DNA from: Branchiostoma belcheri
Lineage: Eukaryota; Chordata; Leptocardii; Amphioxiformes; Branchiostomatidae
Assembly (NCBI RefSeq): GCF_001625305.1
Contig: NW_017803413.1
Span: forward strand, 351,274-415,273
DNA: 64,000 nucleotides
Direction: 5' to 3'
The translations under genes were made by a program, and so were the position numbers. The notes beneath the pieces were generated by a model. It was not told the origin of the DNA. It did not search any database and was given only the letters and a program-made list of their open reading frames with translations. This document shows, piece after piece, positions 62,301 through 64,000 of the stretch (the first letter of the stretch is position 1; each line of letters opens with the position of its first letter).

Positions 62301-64000
62301 TCAAGGATACATCTGTAATTACGACGTCCATTGTTGCCACCGGTCTGGCCACGATTCTTATTTGGGCACAACTGTTGGACTTCCAAATAAGATCATATTC
62401 ATATTTGGATGTAGAGATCCCCCCCCCCCAAAAAAAAACACCCCCCGCCGTAAGTCATCCACACTTCTCTCCATCACGCGTCCATCACTGTGAAGTGGCG
62501 GCCATCGCCAGGATAATCAAGCCAGCTCTACAGACTTTAAACAAGAGCTTCCACCCAAACTCAAACCATTAATACAATCTACTATGGAATTGAAAGCAGT
62601 TGTCAGTCTCAGTGGGTCAGCCAACATAGTATCCTTGAAACGTCAGTAGCATTAGTGTAGCTATAACATTAGGGCCAAGTAGGTCCCGAAGTTCACGTGT
62701 CAGTGGTTGATGTGCCGGGGGGCAATCAGCCCAGCGGCATCACTCGAAAGACTTTCAATGTCTCATTGATGCTCATAAAGTAAAAATCGTGTAGCATAAC
62801 AAGTTATTTCCCCCATGAATACTAACTTTCGCACTTTTACTGGTAAATGGCGTTCCCCACTGAGTGAGAGCGTCATTACTATGCATGAATTCGATCCAAC
62901 TGTGGGGGTCATCATAGGATACGTTTCTGTAACATTTTAAGCAAGAAGATCCCCTTTTAAAAATCCTTGTTTTTTAGCGATAGTCTATCGTCTAAATGTA
63001 CTAGGCTGTGTGAAAACAGTATTCCACGAGCAAGCGTTGACTGAATAATGAAAAAAATATGCCACTTTTAAAAGCATATATATCAGAAATGTGACCTTAG
63101 ACTCACCTGTATCAACACATGGGACCTCCAACGGGGGAAGGGGTAACCTTACCTTTCCATGTAGTCTACCTTTGAATCACGAGTTGTGACTTGTTCAGTA
63201 GACTTCGCCAGATCTTATTTTAAGTTCTCGTCACCTACTGGTTGATGCCTTACATGACTGGCAAGCAGCGGCGTCCATTGATTACTTAGTACATGTATGT
63301 TATGTGTCAGTTACATGTACTATGACCTTGTGTTATCAAACTTGTCATATCTGACCTTGATTGTACTCATATCTAGGTTTTAGGTTTAGCTGCGCTCTTA
63401 TGCCAAACGTCAATACGTCATCAACGGTTGGCTGAATCCTGGTTGGGCAACCTCACCGACTGATCAGTATCACTACTGGCCAATCAAGACTCTATTGATC
63501 ACCTGATAGGGTCAATGTTTTTATTTTCCAAGTCATCTGTTATTAGAACAAATAACACTTCAGTTGGCATGATCGAGGACGAATGATGTCACTTCTCTAC
63601 GCCAGTAGGATTTAAAACGTGAAGTCCGCTATGCGGCAGACCCAGCAGGTAGCTCCATATATTTCAGGCAGTTTTTTTCACATTCATAAGATGAATAGCC
63701 CAAGCTAATGGAGATGGTCTGACATTGTGTACAGGACAGCCGCCAAAGTATATCTTATCATTCCTATGTGTGATTCAGCCTTGGAAGGATTGGCGTTTTC
63801 ATCATAACTTATTGTTGCGTCTTTGTACCATCGAGAATACTCTCCTTTCCAGGGAATCTCTCTTCTCTACAGGGAGTAGGCAAATACATGAGAATAGCTG
63901 ATGATCAATGCTCAGAGGTTCCGCGCATTCATATCTAGTATTATCTACCGTAGTTTACTGCAACGTTCTTGTCAATACATTAGGAGGCGCCACAGTGCAC
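62301..64000. other. Intergenic, nothing recognised
   Basis: A short C-run and A-run occur at 62420-62447. The rest is AT-rich, with no supported coding, RNA or mobile-element feature. Confidence 0.6.

Overview
The window looks like nuclear DNA of an invertebrate deuterostome, most likely amphioxus (Branchiostoma). Genes are split by GT-AG introns, the background is AT-rich and non-coding, and several transposon remnants are present. The two named genes, MLH3 and ZC2HC1C, are also head-to-head neighbours on human 14q24.3. The species is an inference. A run of 20 Ns shows this is a draft assembly.

Layout. (1) 1-3322, minus: the 5' part of MLH3, a MutL-family mismatch-repair/meiotic-crossover ATPase, continuing off the left edge. 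(2) 3323 to about 3870: a short shared promoter region. (3) About 3600-12600, plus: a ZC2HC1-type C2HC zinc-finger gene, best called ZC2HC1C, with a non-coding first exon and two coding exons. Its first intron holds a LINE remnant and its second a CpG-rich repeat. (4) 12.6-18.9 kb: no gene recognised; the right part may be 3' UTR of the next gene. (5) 18872-55823, minus: a five-coding-exon gene for a 271-residue, mostly polar protein with weak FAM53-like features. All its splice junctions keep frame, and one intron is about 35 kb. (6) 55.8-57.1 kb: two CCAAT/E2F-like clusters. (7) 57-64 kb: no convincing coding sequence; it holds a LINE 3' tail, a nearly perfect 200-bp hairpin element and a small GC-rich island with an RFX-like X-box.

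The most informative non-genic structure is at 19.07-21.00 kb. The same sequence occurs on both sides of the 20-N gap, and one copy carries an extra 347 bp: a 344-bp inverted-repeat element plus one 3-bp target duplication. This is best explained as two haplotypes assembled in tandem, and it gives a filled and empty site for the element. A second 344-bp copy in opposite orientation lies at 54455-54798, so the two copies flank exon 4 of the same gene as inverted repeats.

I see no CRISPR array, rRNA or operon, and I found no tRNA gene. There is no sign of an exotic multi-gene system; the unusual content is synteny, mobile elements, promoter architecture and an assembly artefact.
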